Source: Dactylellina haptotyla | Taxonomy: Eukaryota; Ascomycota; Orbiliomycetes; Orbiliales; Orbiliaceae | Direction of reading: 5' to 3' | Assembly: GCA_031310005.1 (NCBI GenBank) | Contig: CM062380.1 | Location: 1,116,001 to 1,180,000, forward strand | Length of the DNA: 64,000 bases | Shown here: piece by piece, positions 23,401 through 34,940 of the stretch | Numbering within the stretch: position 1 is the stretch's first letter | How the letters are laid out: the number at the start of each line of letters is the position of its first letter | Position numbers and translations under genes: made by a program | The notes under the pieces: generated by a model | The model's database searches: none | What the model was told of the DNA's origin: nothing | Seen by the model: the letters and a program-made list of their open reading frames with translations, nothing else

Positions 23401-26400
23401 CCTGGCGGGTGCTGGGGGTCCATCTGCGACCACTATATTCCCAGCAGACTCAACAGAGCCTGCCACGGTCATCACCTTCGCTAACAGACTGACAACGACC
23501 ATAACTAGTCAAGCGGGATCGGGGGGTCCATCCGCCACTACGATATTTCCAGCGACGGATGCCGATATCACGGCTCCTGTTCAAGTTATTACATACGCTA
23601 CTCGTCTATTTACAACAATAACAAGTCCCGCTGGTAGTGGTGGCCCATCTGCGACCACCATCTTCCCTACGAATCCAACTGAACCAGCAACAGTTATAAC
23701 CTTCGCAAATAGACAGACGACCACGATAACAAGCCCCGCTGGACCTCTCGGCCCATCTGCCACTACAATCTTCCCAGGAACGGATGCCGATCTGGCAACC
23801 CCCGTTCAAGTTATTACTTACGGTACCAGAATATTCACAACTGTGACGAGCCCTGCCGGTAGCCTTGGACCTTCAGCTACCACTATCTTCCCAACTGATC
23901 CTGCACAACCAGCTACAGTGATTACTTTTGCGGAACGGCCTTTTGTTACTGTCACGCGCACCGGAAGCGTACCTTTGACAACGACTGCCTTCCCTGCTGA
24001 TGGGGCTGATATCACCGTCCCAGCTACCGTTATTGTTATCTTGTCCCCTTCGACGGTGGTTATTACCAGTGCTGCGACCGGAACATCAAACTACGGAACC
24101 ACCATATTTCCCACGGACCCTTCGCAGCCAGTTACTGTTATCTCGTTTGTTACTCGTGGGGCTACTACCGTCATCTCGGCTGGCAGCAGCGAGTATACAT
24201 CTACAATTACCCCTGACCCAACGGCTGATGTTACTGTCCCCGTCAGTGTTATTGTGGGCGTAACGCTTCCAGTCACCACAATCACCACCACTGGCTATCC
24301 CGCGCTTATCACCACGATATTCCCACCAGCTGGATTGGACCCACCAGGTACCATCACCGTCATTGATCGAAGGCCGCAGGCAATTACCACTGTCATCGTT
24401 CCTGCGACTAGTGGATACACATCGACCTTCTCCCCAACGAACTCAGTAGGGTCTACTATCACGGATGCCTCTGGGACTGTTACGGTGATAATCGGACAAG
24501 TACACACCACAACAACAATAACTAGAGCTGATACAACGGCGTATACTTCGACTCTTTTCCCAACAGATTCAGTAGGCAGCACTATAACCGACGGCTCGGT
24601 TCCAGTAACAGTAGTCGTTGGTGTTACGCAACGTATTACGACTATCACGACTGTTGCTTCCAGTGCTTTCACATCTACTGCATACCCGACAAATGCAGCT
24701 GGAAGCACTATTACAGATGGCAGCGGTACTATCACCGTTATTATTGGAGCTCTGCAGCCATATACGACTGTCACCAAGGTTGGCACGACTGCCTATACTA
24801 GTACTGTTTATCCTACCAATAGTGTTGGGGCAACTATTACTGACCCATCGATTCCTATCACAATTGAAATTGGCGTCACTCAACCAATTACTACGATTAC
24901 AACGGTAGCATCGAGCGCTTTCACCTCTACTGCGTACCCGACAAATTCTGTTGGTAGTACGATTACAGACGGGACTGCAACGATCACGGTCATTGTTGGC
25001 GCTCTTCAGCCATACACGACTGTTACCAGAGTTGATACTACGGCATACACTAGCACTGTTTATCCTACCAATAGCGCCGGAGCTACGATCACTGATCCTT
25101 CTGTTCCCGTAACTATTATTGTCGGGATTACCCAGCCCATTACAACTATTACCACAGTGGCATCCAGTGCTTTCACGTCGACCGCGTATCCTACAAATGC
25201 AGCCGGTTCTACTATTACTGATGGCAGCGGAACAGTTACTGTCATTATTGGCGCTCTTCAACCATATACAACAGTCACCAGGGTTGACACAACAGCGTAC
25301 ACTAGCACTGTGTATCCTACGAATAGTGCCGGATCTACGATTACTGATCCGTCAGTCCCTGTAACAATTGTGGTTGGAATAACTCAATCGATCACGACTG
25401 TGACCTCAGTCGCATCGGTTCCCTTTACTAGCACTCATTTCCCAACCAATGCGGCTGGTTCAACGATTACCGATGGCTCAGGAACAATCACTGTTGTCGT
25501 GGGGGTTCCGCAGGCACTTACTACAAGGACTGTGCAAGCAACGTCTCCGTATACAAGCACCGCATACCCCACAGACAGTAATGGTTCAACTATTACCGAC
25601 CCAAATATTCCGGTCACCATTATCGTTGGTATAACGCAAGTTATCACAACCATTACAACGCCTGCTACTACACCTTACACATCGACGTTCTTCCCGACTG
25701 ACTCGGCGGGCTCTACTATCACTGATGGAAGTGGTACTCTTACTGTTGTCGTTGGATTCCCCCGTCCATTGACAACTGTGACAACTTTGGCTAGCTCTCC
25801 ATTTACATCGACCATTTATCCCACAAATGCTGCTGGATCCACTGTTACGGATCCTACAGTTCCTGCTACAGTTATCATCGGAGAGGTGCAGCGCAGCACC
25901 ACCATCACCACTCTAGTTTCAAGCCCCTACACGTCAACTATTTTCCCTACCAACTCCGTTGGGTCTACTATTACTGATGGAACGGGCGTTGTTACCGTGG
26001 TTGTGGGTGTTGTTCAACCGTTCACCACCGTCACCAATTTGGCGACTTCTCCCTATACTTCCACGGCATACCCTACCGATGCAACCGGTTCCACAATCAC
26101 AGATCCTTCTGTCCCAGTCACTATTATCATTGGCGTGACCAGGCCAGAGACTTTGATTACAAGTTATGCGTCTACTACGGGTCTTACTACATTGCTTCCA
26201 ACGGACGCTGCAGGATCTACTATCACTGATCCGACTGCGACGGCCACTGTTATTACCTTTGCTATTCCTGCAGCAACTACGCTGACTAGTCTGGCAACCG
26301 CAACTGGATTGACGACAATCTTCCCTACAGACTCTAATGGATCGCCTATTACCGATGGATCAGGAACTCGTACTGTGGTTACCTTTATTACAGAGCCGCA

Positions 26401-29400
26401 AACATTGATTACTAGGGTTGGATCTGCAACTGGATTGACAACGTTGTTCCCCACTGATGCATCTGGAAATACGATTACAGATGGTACGGGAACAAAGACC
26501 ATTATAACATTCATTCTGCCTCCAGCTACAACGGTAACTAGCTTTGGCACGATGACCGGCTTGACAACCCTATACCCAACCGATTCTGCGGGATCCACGA
26601 TCACTGATGAAACCGGAACCCGAACTGTAGTGACTTTCGTACTCGAACAGATTACTACGCTCACTACGATTGGCTCCAGCGCCTACCTCACGACAGTGTT
26701 CCCAACTAATTCCGCTGGTTCTACTATCACGGACGGAAGTGGAACTATCTCGGTTATCGAGTACCAGACTAATCCAATCACAACCTTATTGCTTGCACGC
26801 CCGGCAACTGCGACGGATGACTACTCCACCACCATATACCCTGAGCCTACAATCCCCCCTGGCACAATTTCAGTCCTCCGTTATCTTCAGCGTCCTGTGA
26901 CTACTGTCGAGCAACCAGCCACTGGTACTACTCCTTACGATACTACAATTTTCCCATCCAACACTGAGAACCCTACCGATCCGCCTATCACTATTTTGAG
27001 CTTCACCACGGGGGCTGCTACAACTATCACGAGCTTGGCTTCTATTACTGGCGTTACAACTCTCTGGCCCACTGATTCTGCTGGATCTACTATCACGGAT
27101 GGAAAATCCGGTACCAAGACAATTATCACATTTGTTACCGCCGCCATAACAACCGTCACAAGAGTCGGATCTGAAACCGGTCTCACGACTTTGTTCCCAA
27201 CGAATTCTGCTGGCTCAACCGTTACAGATGGCCTCTTTGGCACTCAAACTGTCGTTACATTTGTTCTGCAACCAGCCACAACCATTACAAGCTATGGCGA
27301 AACTACCGGATTGACTACGCTCTTCCCAACTAATAGTGTCGGAAGCACCATCACCGACGAGAGTGGAACTCAAACGGTCGTAACTATTGCCTTGCAGCCA
27401 GTGACTACTGTAACTAGAGTTGCCTTTACTACCGGCCTCGTCACTTTGTTCCCAACTAATAGCGTTGGAAGCACAATCACCGACGGTTCTGGTACGAGAA
27501 CCGTCATTACATATATCAGTAATCCATTGATCACTGAAACAAGCTTCCGAGCATCTACTGGTAAAACTACATTGTTCCCAACAGACTCCACTGGTTCCAC
27601 AATAACAGATGGTTCGGGTACTATTACTGTCATCACTTTCATCATTCCTTCGGCAACTACCATTACCGAGGTAACTGATTCAACCGGTTTATCTACAATC
27701 TTCCCGACTGGCACCGATGGCAGCCCCATCACTGATGGATCAGGAACTAGGACAATCGTGACGTTCGTCACCCAACCTTATACTACTGTAACATATGTTG
27801 GCCCAAGCGACTATCTTACGACAGTTTGGGCGACGGACAATCAAGGCAACCCAATTACTGATGGTTCTGCTACTGCTACCGTTATTGATTTTAATATCCC
27901 ACCTTTCGTCACAGTCACTAGTGTTGCCACGGGAGATGGGTCGACTACCACAATATTCCCTGATTCTACAGATATTTCTGGCACTGGTACCGTGGTGGAC
28001 TATGTAACTCTTCCACGCACGACCGTGACCCGCCCGCTCTCTGGAACTCAGACACCATTTACGACAACTGTTATTCCGACTGGCGTCTCCGGGACCATCA
28101 GCATTATCAGCTATGCAACGGCTTCGGTACTTCCAGATGTCAGCTGTAACAATCTTGGTCTGGAAGTTGCTATCTACGACAACCCATTCGTCAACTTGGC
28201 CGGTACCCCTCTGCCTAATATCGTTGATTGGGACCCCACGTACTTCAAGTTAATTACTCCCGATGGTACGAATATGACCAACCTTATTGGCCTCAATACT
28301 ACGATACAACAGAGTCCTGTTGGGTTCTACCGTGAACCCGGCGCTTACAATTATACGCTCAATTATCGTGGTTATTTCTATGCCCCCTACACAAAGACAT
28401 ATACGTTAATGCTCTCAGACATGGATGACATCGCCCAAATATGGACTGGAAACAAGTCCCTCACTGATTGGACTACTTCTAATGCTGATATCAGTGACAA
28501 GTTCGATACTACAACAGCCACATCCCCGTCATCAACCTTTGATATCGCGCTTGACGCAGGAACATATCTTCCGATCCGTATAATGTTCGGTAATGGCGGT
28601 GCTGCTGCCAAGTTCACATTCGAGATTCGTGATTCGGACAACTTCTATTATTTGGAAAAGAATCTGCCTTCGCCCTATTTTGTGGCATTCAGCTGCGATG
28701 ACGCAGCACCACGTTTCCCTGACTTTGGTAATGAAGGTGGTCTTGCGCCAGATAGAAGCTGCAACAACGCCGGTATGGAAGTCGGAATCTACAATAACCC
28801 ATTCACAGATGCATATATCCAGGCCACCACTGGGTATGCCAATTTCCCTTTTGAGTACTTTGGCACCGCCTACCCCTTCGGCACTAATACAACTACGACA
28901 CTTGGAATCCACTGGAGCGAGGCTGGTGGTTATACCAGTGCCAACTTTGCCGCAAACCACCCCCATGGATTCTACCCTCAGAATTTGGATGCTAATGGAA
29001 ACGGCTTGTTCTCACTGAATTACCGCGGATGGTTCTTCGCCCCAGTAACACAGACGTATACTGTCAGAACATATGGAGTCGACAACTCTCTGGCTGTTTG
29101 GATGGGTGATAATGCTTACACTTACTGGAATACGGGTAACACGAATTCGACAACGATCGTCACAAGTGCTTTTGCCTCTCAGACCAAAGAGTTTAATATC
29201 ACTCTTACGCAAGGATCATATACCCCCTTACGTATAGTCTGGTACAACAGCGGTGGTAAAAGCCGCTATGACCTCGATATCATCGGCGCTGACGGTATTC
29301 GCTATGTCAGATCCTTCGCCGCATCTCCTTACCTCGTTGGACGCTCTTGTGATGATACCGCACCGGAATTCCCGCCATGGGGTGAAGAATTACCAGCCCC

Positions 29401-32400
29401 GGATAGAACTTGCTCTAATGTTGGTCTTGAAGTTGCCATCTATGATAATCCGTTTGTCAACGACAATACTTTGAATATCAACGGTTATAACCCGCAATAC
29501 TTTGCGACCCAAATGCCATATGGTTACAATACGACCCAAATGGCTGGAGTCGCAGCTCCCGGTCAGACTCCTCAAGGATTTGTACCACGCATTCAGTATG
29601 ACTACACTATGCAGTACCGCGGTTACTTTTACGCTCCCAAAACTTCGGTTTATACATTTAATGTTTCACATATTAACGATATCGTTTGTCTGTGGACTGG
29701 ACAAAAGGCTATAACCGGATGGACGAGGGCAAATGCAGATGGCTGCGATGTGTACGTCAGAGGCATAGGCGCCGCGAACTTTACCGTTAACATTAGCATC
29801 GCTGGAGGAACCTACCTCCCGATGCGCATTCAGCATGCTGATGGCGGTAACGGCGGGGAATTCCAGTTTAATGTCAAGGACGCCGATGGAGTTTACTATG
29901 TCAGAGATCTTGTACCGTCCGCTTATTTCGTCGGCCGGGCTTGTGACAATGCTGACGGCCCAGCTTTTCCACCGTGGGGTGCGGAAACACTCCTCCCCGA
30001 CACTACTTGTAACAATGCCGGCGTGCAGGTTGCTATGTATGGCGATCCTTTTAACGATAATACCGTGACTAACGCCGCCTTCTCTCCCCAATATTTCAAG
30101 ACAATTCAACCCCAGGACACACGCTTCACCCAATCTATTGGTATTCCATGGATCAGCGGTGACACAAACACTTTTGCCAGAAGTCCATATGGAATGGTCC
30201 CGGCAATTGCTTTGAATTATACTCTTAACTACCGCGGTTACTTCTTCGCGCCTAATACCACGACTTATACCTTCAGAATATCTAAAGGTGATAACTGGTC
30301 TGGATTTTGGATTGGGCCAACCGCTTATACCGCTTGGACAAGAGCTAATGTCAATGGAACATCAATTTGGTATACCTCCTCAACCGTAAGTACGGTCAAT
30401 ATCAATTTGACTGCTGGGCAGTATTTCCCATTCCGCGCCATGATTGGCAGCTGGGCTGGAGCAATCAGCTTTACGGTCGAAGTCTACGATTCCAGCGGAC
30501 TATACTATGTTCAACTCAATACCCCATCTGCATATCTTGTCGATCATCCATGTGACACGGGTGATGGCCAAGTTTTCCCACTTTTCGGTCAAGAGAATCT
30601 CAATACTCCGGTCACGACCGTAAATTCTCTCGGAACGGCGTCTTCCACCACAACGGTATTCCCTACGAACTCGGCTGGCTCAACTATCACTGACGGATCT
30701 GGAACGATCACCATCATCAAATACAATCCCCAACCGTATACCACGGTGACGGTTGGCGGAACAAGCTCGTTCCAAGTCACTGTGTTACCTACTAATAGTG
30801 CTGGTCAAACGATTAGCGATGGTACCGCGACTGCCACTGTTTACGACTACATGGTCCCGCCAGCCCCGGCAGGAACCCCTGGCACACCTCTTACCTGTGA
30901 TGCATATGGGTATATCCTTGACAATCTTGACTTATACCGAATGAACCTCACCACATCTGAGCTAACCCTGGTTAAAGCCAACGTTAATGGCGCGAATGCC
31001 CTGAATGCCATGGGTTATAACGTTCTGGATAACTATCTGTATGCCGTTGAGAACAGTTCGGGATGGATTGTCCGTGTCGGATTAAATGGTGAATTGACTA
31101 GAGTCATTCTAATCGCTGGCATTCAAGGTACTGCGATTGGTGAATTTGCCGCGAACGGTCAATTCTGGGTTACGCTAGGTACCTCAACCACAAATGTGAA
31201 CCGTTGGTATCAGATCAATCTCAATCCATACGCAGGCACGTTCGGCGCGGTAGTTGCGACTGGCACCTACAGCATCGCAGCACTTCAAAGTTGGGCCGAT
31301 TGGGTTTATATTCCATCGTCTGGCGAGTACTTGTGGGCTGTTGATGTCTCTACAGCCGGTGCCGCCCGACTAATCAGATTTTCTCTCACTGGGCATTCTT
31401 TCACGGTTGTAAAAGCATTCACCGGTGTTACTCTGGGAGGGAGCTCCGGGGCGATGTTTGGGGATGCCAATGGTGATCTCTACTTCAAGATCAACGTTAA
31501 CGGACAGATCTGGAGAACCAATGTCTTCACTCAATCTACCCCAATCCGTGTTGCCATAGGGGATCCAGTCGGTACTACCGATGGTGCCCGGTGCCCTTAC
31601 TATGCGGCTTACGAAGCGCCCCTGATATATACCACGGTGACAGTTGCCGGTACCGCAACTGGTGTGACTACAAGATTCCCAACTGATACTGCCGGTGCCA
31701 CAGTCACATCCGGTCGGCGAACAGCAACAGTGGTGACAACTATCGCACCCAGCGCGACAGCTGGACAGCCATTCACTTGTTCTGGATTCGGTTACATCAT
31801 CAGCGATTCATCTCTATTCCAGTATAATCTGACAACCTCCCAGCGTACCTTAGTGACTAACAATTTGAACGGAGGCGTGGGCGTCAACTCGATCGGTTAT
31901 AATGTCCTCGACAACTATATGTACGGCATTGAAACCTCCACCGGAAGGGTTCTAAGAATGGCTTCCAATGGCGCCGTCACCACGATCCGTACCTTCGCTA
32001 ACCTCACCAACTTCAATGTTGGCGATATCGACGGAAATGGACAATATTGGGTGTCCGATTCTGGCCGCTCCTGGGCTAGAATTGATCTTAGGCCTGGATC
32101 TTCAAGCTTTGGTCGCATAATTGTAGCCGGTACCGCAACTCTGACTGGTTATAACATCGCCGATTGGTCTTACATTCCCGCAGCTGGACCGTATTTATGG
32201 TCAATAGCTTACGGCACTACAGCACCTGTGCTTGCTCGATGGGCCCCGAACACCGGTGCATGGACTTTCGTCAAGACCTTCACAGGTTCAACATTGACCA
32301 GTCTTGGCGCTACATTCGCTGACAGCAATGGTGACCTCTATGCCTACGAGAATGCGAGCGGAAAGCTTTGGAAAACAAATGTGTTCAGTCGCGAGACACC

Positions 32401-33409
32401 CGTGGTGTATTCTACGGCGGTCGTAGCGGGTAACGTCGATGGAGCCCGCTGTATCTACGGAGGCTGGTCACCAGACGACCAGAATGGCGGTCTACAGCAA
32501 TATACCACTCTCACACTCGGTGGGCCTACTGCTACCACACTAACGGTGTACCCTACCAATTCTGCTGGCTCTACAATCACTACTGGTGTGAATACCGCTA
32601 CTGTCATTAACTACATACCTAACCCATCGCCTACAGCGCAGCTCGGCCCCACTTATGACTGTTCTGGCGATGGCTTTGCTGTCTACCAAACACAACTTTA
32701 TCAGATCGACATCAACTCGGCTGCTAGGACTCTGATCAAGGACAACTTCGGTACCAACACCACTTATATCAATGCTCTCGGATACAATGTTCTCGATAAC
32801 TACATGTACGGTATTGAGTTGGCCACACGTACAATCTTCCGCATTGACTTTAACGGTGGTACTACAACTGTTGGAACAGTCCCAATAGCTGGCAATTTCG
32901 CCGTTGGTGATATCGACGGTAATGGGCAATACTGGCTTTCTACCACGATCTCCAGTGGGACTCAAACATGGGTCCAGATCAATCTCAACCCATTCTCGGG
33001 AACTTTTGCAGGAGTGGTTAACTCTGGTACTGTAACTGTCAGCACTTTCACCGTCTACGACTGGGCCTATGTCCCCGCTGGGGGCAATTTCTTGTGGTCT
33101 GTCGTAGTACGCACAAGCGATAGTCGAATGATGCTTGTGAAATTCGACATGTCCGCCAAGACATGGACCACCGTTGTTGTTTACCCAGCGTCTTTCACCG
33201 GCACCGGCTTCGGAGCGCTTTACGCAAGTGCCAACGGTGACCTGTTCCTCTCTGGAAACGTGGCAGGTACGCTATACAAGACCAATGTTTTTAGCACCGC
33301 TGTTCCAGTTCTTGTTGCCACCGGGCCTGATGGTGGCACCAACGCGGATGGAGCTCGTTGCGTCTACAGTGATTTAGTCTCTGCTGCCAACGATTATTAT
33401 CGAAGATAA
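20456..33409 (+). CDS. Giant secreted GLEYA/DUF6923 repeat adhesin-like protein, about 4300 residues
   Basis: Exon 1 is 20456-20835 and exon 2 is 20887-33409. The 51-nt intron (GTAGGT donor, TACTAAG branch, ATTAG acceptor) joins ARST to SWCTKTK in phase. A signal peptide (MLFMKGIVQIALLAGLALGSSC) is followed by a Lys/Thr/Cys-rich segment to about residue 285. Then come 56 Thr-rich units of 36-44 residues (to about 2540), four GLEYA domains (about 2543-3340; motifs GLEVAIY, GMEVGIY, GLEVAIY, GVQVAMY), two more units, and three DUF6923 domains (from about 3460; each has YNVLDNY and ends DGARC) separated by single repeat units. GLEYA domains are PA14-related lectin-like modules of fungal adhesins such as yeast Epa and flocculins. 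The C-terminus (SAANDYYRR) has no hydrophobic tail, so no GPI anchor is evident; the protein may be secreted or held by cross-linking. Role in adhesion is inferred. The 12.5 kb second exon is unbroken. An in-frame TAG at 20836-20838 makes the splice necessary. Confidence 0.9.
21368..28128 (+). repeat. Tandem array of 56 Thr-rich protein repeat units inside the giant gene
   Basis: Each unit opens with a TTxTxxA/G core, passes through an aromatic/Pro step (TxxxPT) and a TITDGSGT-like turn, and closes with a TVI strand. Four blocks can be told apart. Units 1-10 are mixed. Units 11-22 (about 22590-23940) are six copies of a 39+36-residue pair with the GGPSATTIFP core. Units 28-40 (about 24510-26147) are all 42 residues and mostly alternate between two types. 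Units 41-54 (about 26148-27909) mostly carry a TGLTTLFPTD core. The alternation shows higher-order duplication of pairs. Confidence 0.9.
28136..30600 (+). other. Four tandem GLEYA domains within the giant protein
   Basis: The domains begin at about 28136, 28747, 29395 and 29995. Each has a Cys-containing start (CNN or CSN), the GLEYA-type strand, NYRGYFYAP or a near copy in the middle, a TxTF strand, a W-G/D-T/N segment, TYLPMRI or a near copy, and a closing Cys-Asp pair. The linkers FPDFGNE, FPPWGEE, FPPWGAE and FPLFGQE are the same at each junction, so the four arose by tandem duplication. By family knowledge the fold binds terminal sugars with a calcium ion. Confidence 0.85.
30889..33370 (+). 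other. Three DUF6923 domains within the giant protein
   Basis: The copies span about 30889-31600, 31771-32464 and 32653-33370. Each starts with C-x-x-x-G-Y/F, contains GYNVLDNYxY(A/G) followed by strands with DGNGQYW or ANGQFW, a D/W-x-YIP or YVP motif, and NGDLY or NGDLF, and ends DGARC. The regular blade-like strand pattern suggests a beta-propeller; that is inference. Single Thr-rich units precede each copy. Confidence 0.75.
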
Positions 33410-34052
33410 CCCGGCTTTTTGTTCTTGTTTCAATTTTTAATTTGTTGCTCGCATTGATATTGTACGCTTATAAGCTTCAATTTTAATGTTTATATTTGGT
33501 GGTTCTTGCTCTTCCGAGCGCATCGCTACTGGTGGGCGGGAAGAGGCTTCGAACCTTGCTGGTGTTAATGTTAATTAACCTGTTTCTTTTGTTAAATCCT
33601 GTATCTATGAGGGGTCTATTTTGTACCAAGATTATTCTCCTCTCTATATTTTATTGTAACATATGCCCATGTACTGTTCATATATTTGTATGTATCATAA
33701 CTTATAATCAGGAGTATGAAACTTGGTTTTCAATCAGGCCGTCCGTCTTGATATAAATATTGAGTGCTTGGTGGACCCAGCCAACGCATTTCCTTCCTGA
33801 GTAACTTTTGGACCCTGGACCTTGTTCTCGTCTCGAGGTAGGAGATATCGATTCGGACCCGTTCGTATCCAGCTGCAGCTTGCCTAACGCTGAAGACCAG
33901 ACCACACACAGATTAGGATCTCGTTGCGTATTACGTGTATGTTTATAACATTCTATGTTTCTCAGACTTGTAACGTCAACAGGCTCTTCGTTTCAAATTT
34001 ACCCCTCGAAGTTTTTTCATAATTCGAATTTCCCCATCAAAGCCGTTTCAAG
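33410..34052. other. Intergenic region between the giant gene and rhaM
   Basis: This is an AT-rich 3' flank with T-rich runs at 33420-33680, then the upstream region of the mutarotase gene. No gene or RNA is seen. Confidence 0.4.
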
Positions 34053-34509
34053 ATGTCATCAACACCACAAGGCCCGCGCCGTATCGGGCAATGGATATAC
34101 TTAAAGCCCGAATACATTGAAGAATACAAGGTAATTCATGCGGCGGTATGGCCTGACGTCCTTGAGCAAATAAAGGACTCTAATGTTCGAGATTGTAAGT
34201 CATTCACTTCTCAATCAGAATCAAGGCCATAGATCAGGCGCTCGATAATTATAACTAATAGTCAGAACTATATAAAAACTAGACTCCATATTTCTTCAAA
34301 TGAATCCTCGACCGACTCTCTTTGCGAGTTTTAAATATGTGGGCAACTCGTTCGACGAGGATATGGCACGCATGGCCGGTAATCCAAAGGTGCAAGAGTG
34401 GTGGAAGATGACGGATAAGATGCAGGAGTCGCCGGTTGAGGGCGCTGTGGGTAGTGCGAGTGGACCTGGGTGGTGGGGGCAGACCGAAGAGGTTTTCTAT
34501 GTCGATTAG
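34053..34509 (+). CDS. rhaM: L-rhamnose mutarotase
   Basis: Two exons, 34053-34194 and 34283-34509, give 122 residues. The 88-nt intron (GTAAGT donor) is placed so that T|AC restores Tyr in DYSIFL, the family motif. RhaM (DUF718, dimeric alpha/beta-barrel) interconverts alpha and beta anomers of L-rhamnose. Visible hallmarks are the opening GQWIYLKPEYIEEYKVIH with the conserved His29, VWPDV, DYSIFL with Tyr48, and EWWKMTDKMQ near the end. The length is slightly above the roughly 104 residues of bacterial members because of a short N-terminal tail and a C-terminal WWGQTEEVFYVD. There is no signal peptide, so the protein acts inside the cell. It fits with use of rhamnose released by the PL4 lyase encoded 26 kb away, but no rhamnose dehydrogenase or aldolase gene lies nearby. 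Confidence 0.9.
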
Positions 34510-34940
34510 TCATATCAAAGGTTGTCTACAAATATAAATTTCACAATTCTAATTAGATATCGTAAAATGGTATCCTAAAGTCATAAGCGGAGTACAATGA
34601 GCATCAATACGGCATATATTATATCCCATCACCCCTCCATCGAGGCGAACCGTGGTTGGCATTCGTGGTTCTGAACATTTTATTGTATGGACGCGAGCCT
34701 CGGCTGGGTAAATCAGGCTAATTGGGTGTACATCCGAAAAGGGCAACTTCTTGTCTGACAAACAGGCCATGCTGACGTCGTACGCAACGCATCGGGAGGC
34801 ATTCGTAAACACCGACAGAAGACACGTTGGAGCTGTTGACGGAGCAAGACGAATGCGTCTCAGAGCTGACGCTAAGCACCAGAGCATCGCGTCAATAAAG
34901 AAATCAATCTAGTTTAACTTTCATACCCTTTCTCCAAGTC
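34510..34940. other. Intergenic region between rhaM and SLY1
   Basis: This is the 3' flank of rhaM and the promoter and leader of SLY1. A minus-strand ATG open frame of 112 codons at 34549-34887 shows no recognisable motif and is not called. Confidence 0.35.

Noticed and set aside
21368-28128. CRISPR-like or satellite DNA array
   Set aside because: The periodicity is of codons in an unbroken reading frame with diverged DNA, so it is a protein repeat rather than a DNA repeat array.
33350-33409. GPI-anchor signal at the end of the giant protein
   Set aside because: The last residues are polar (SAANDYYRR) with no hydrophobic tail or omega-site pattern.
34549-34887. 112-codon minus-strand ATG frame between rhaM and SLY1
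   Set aside because: It has no motif, lies in the SLY1 promoter region, and its composition is not protein-like.
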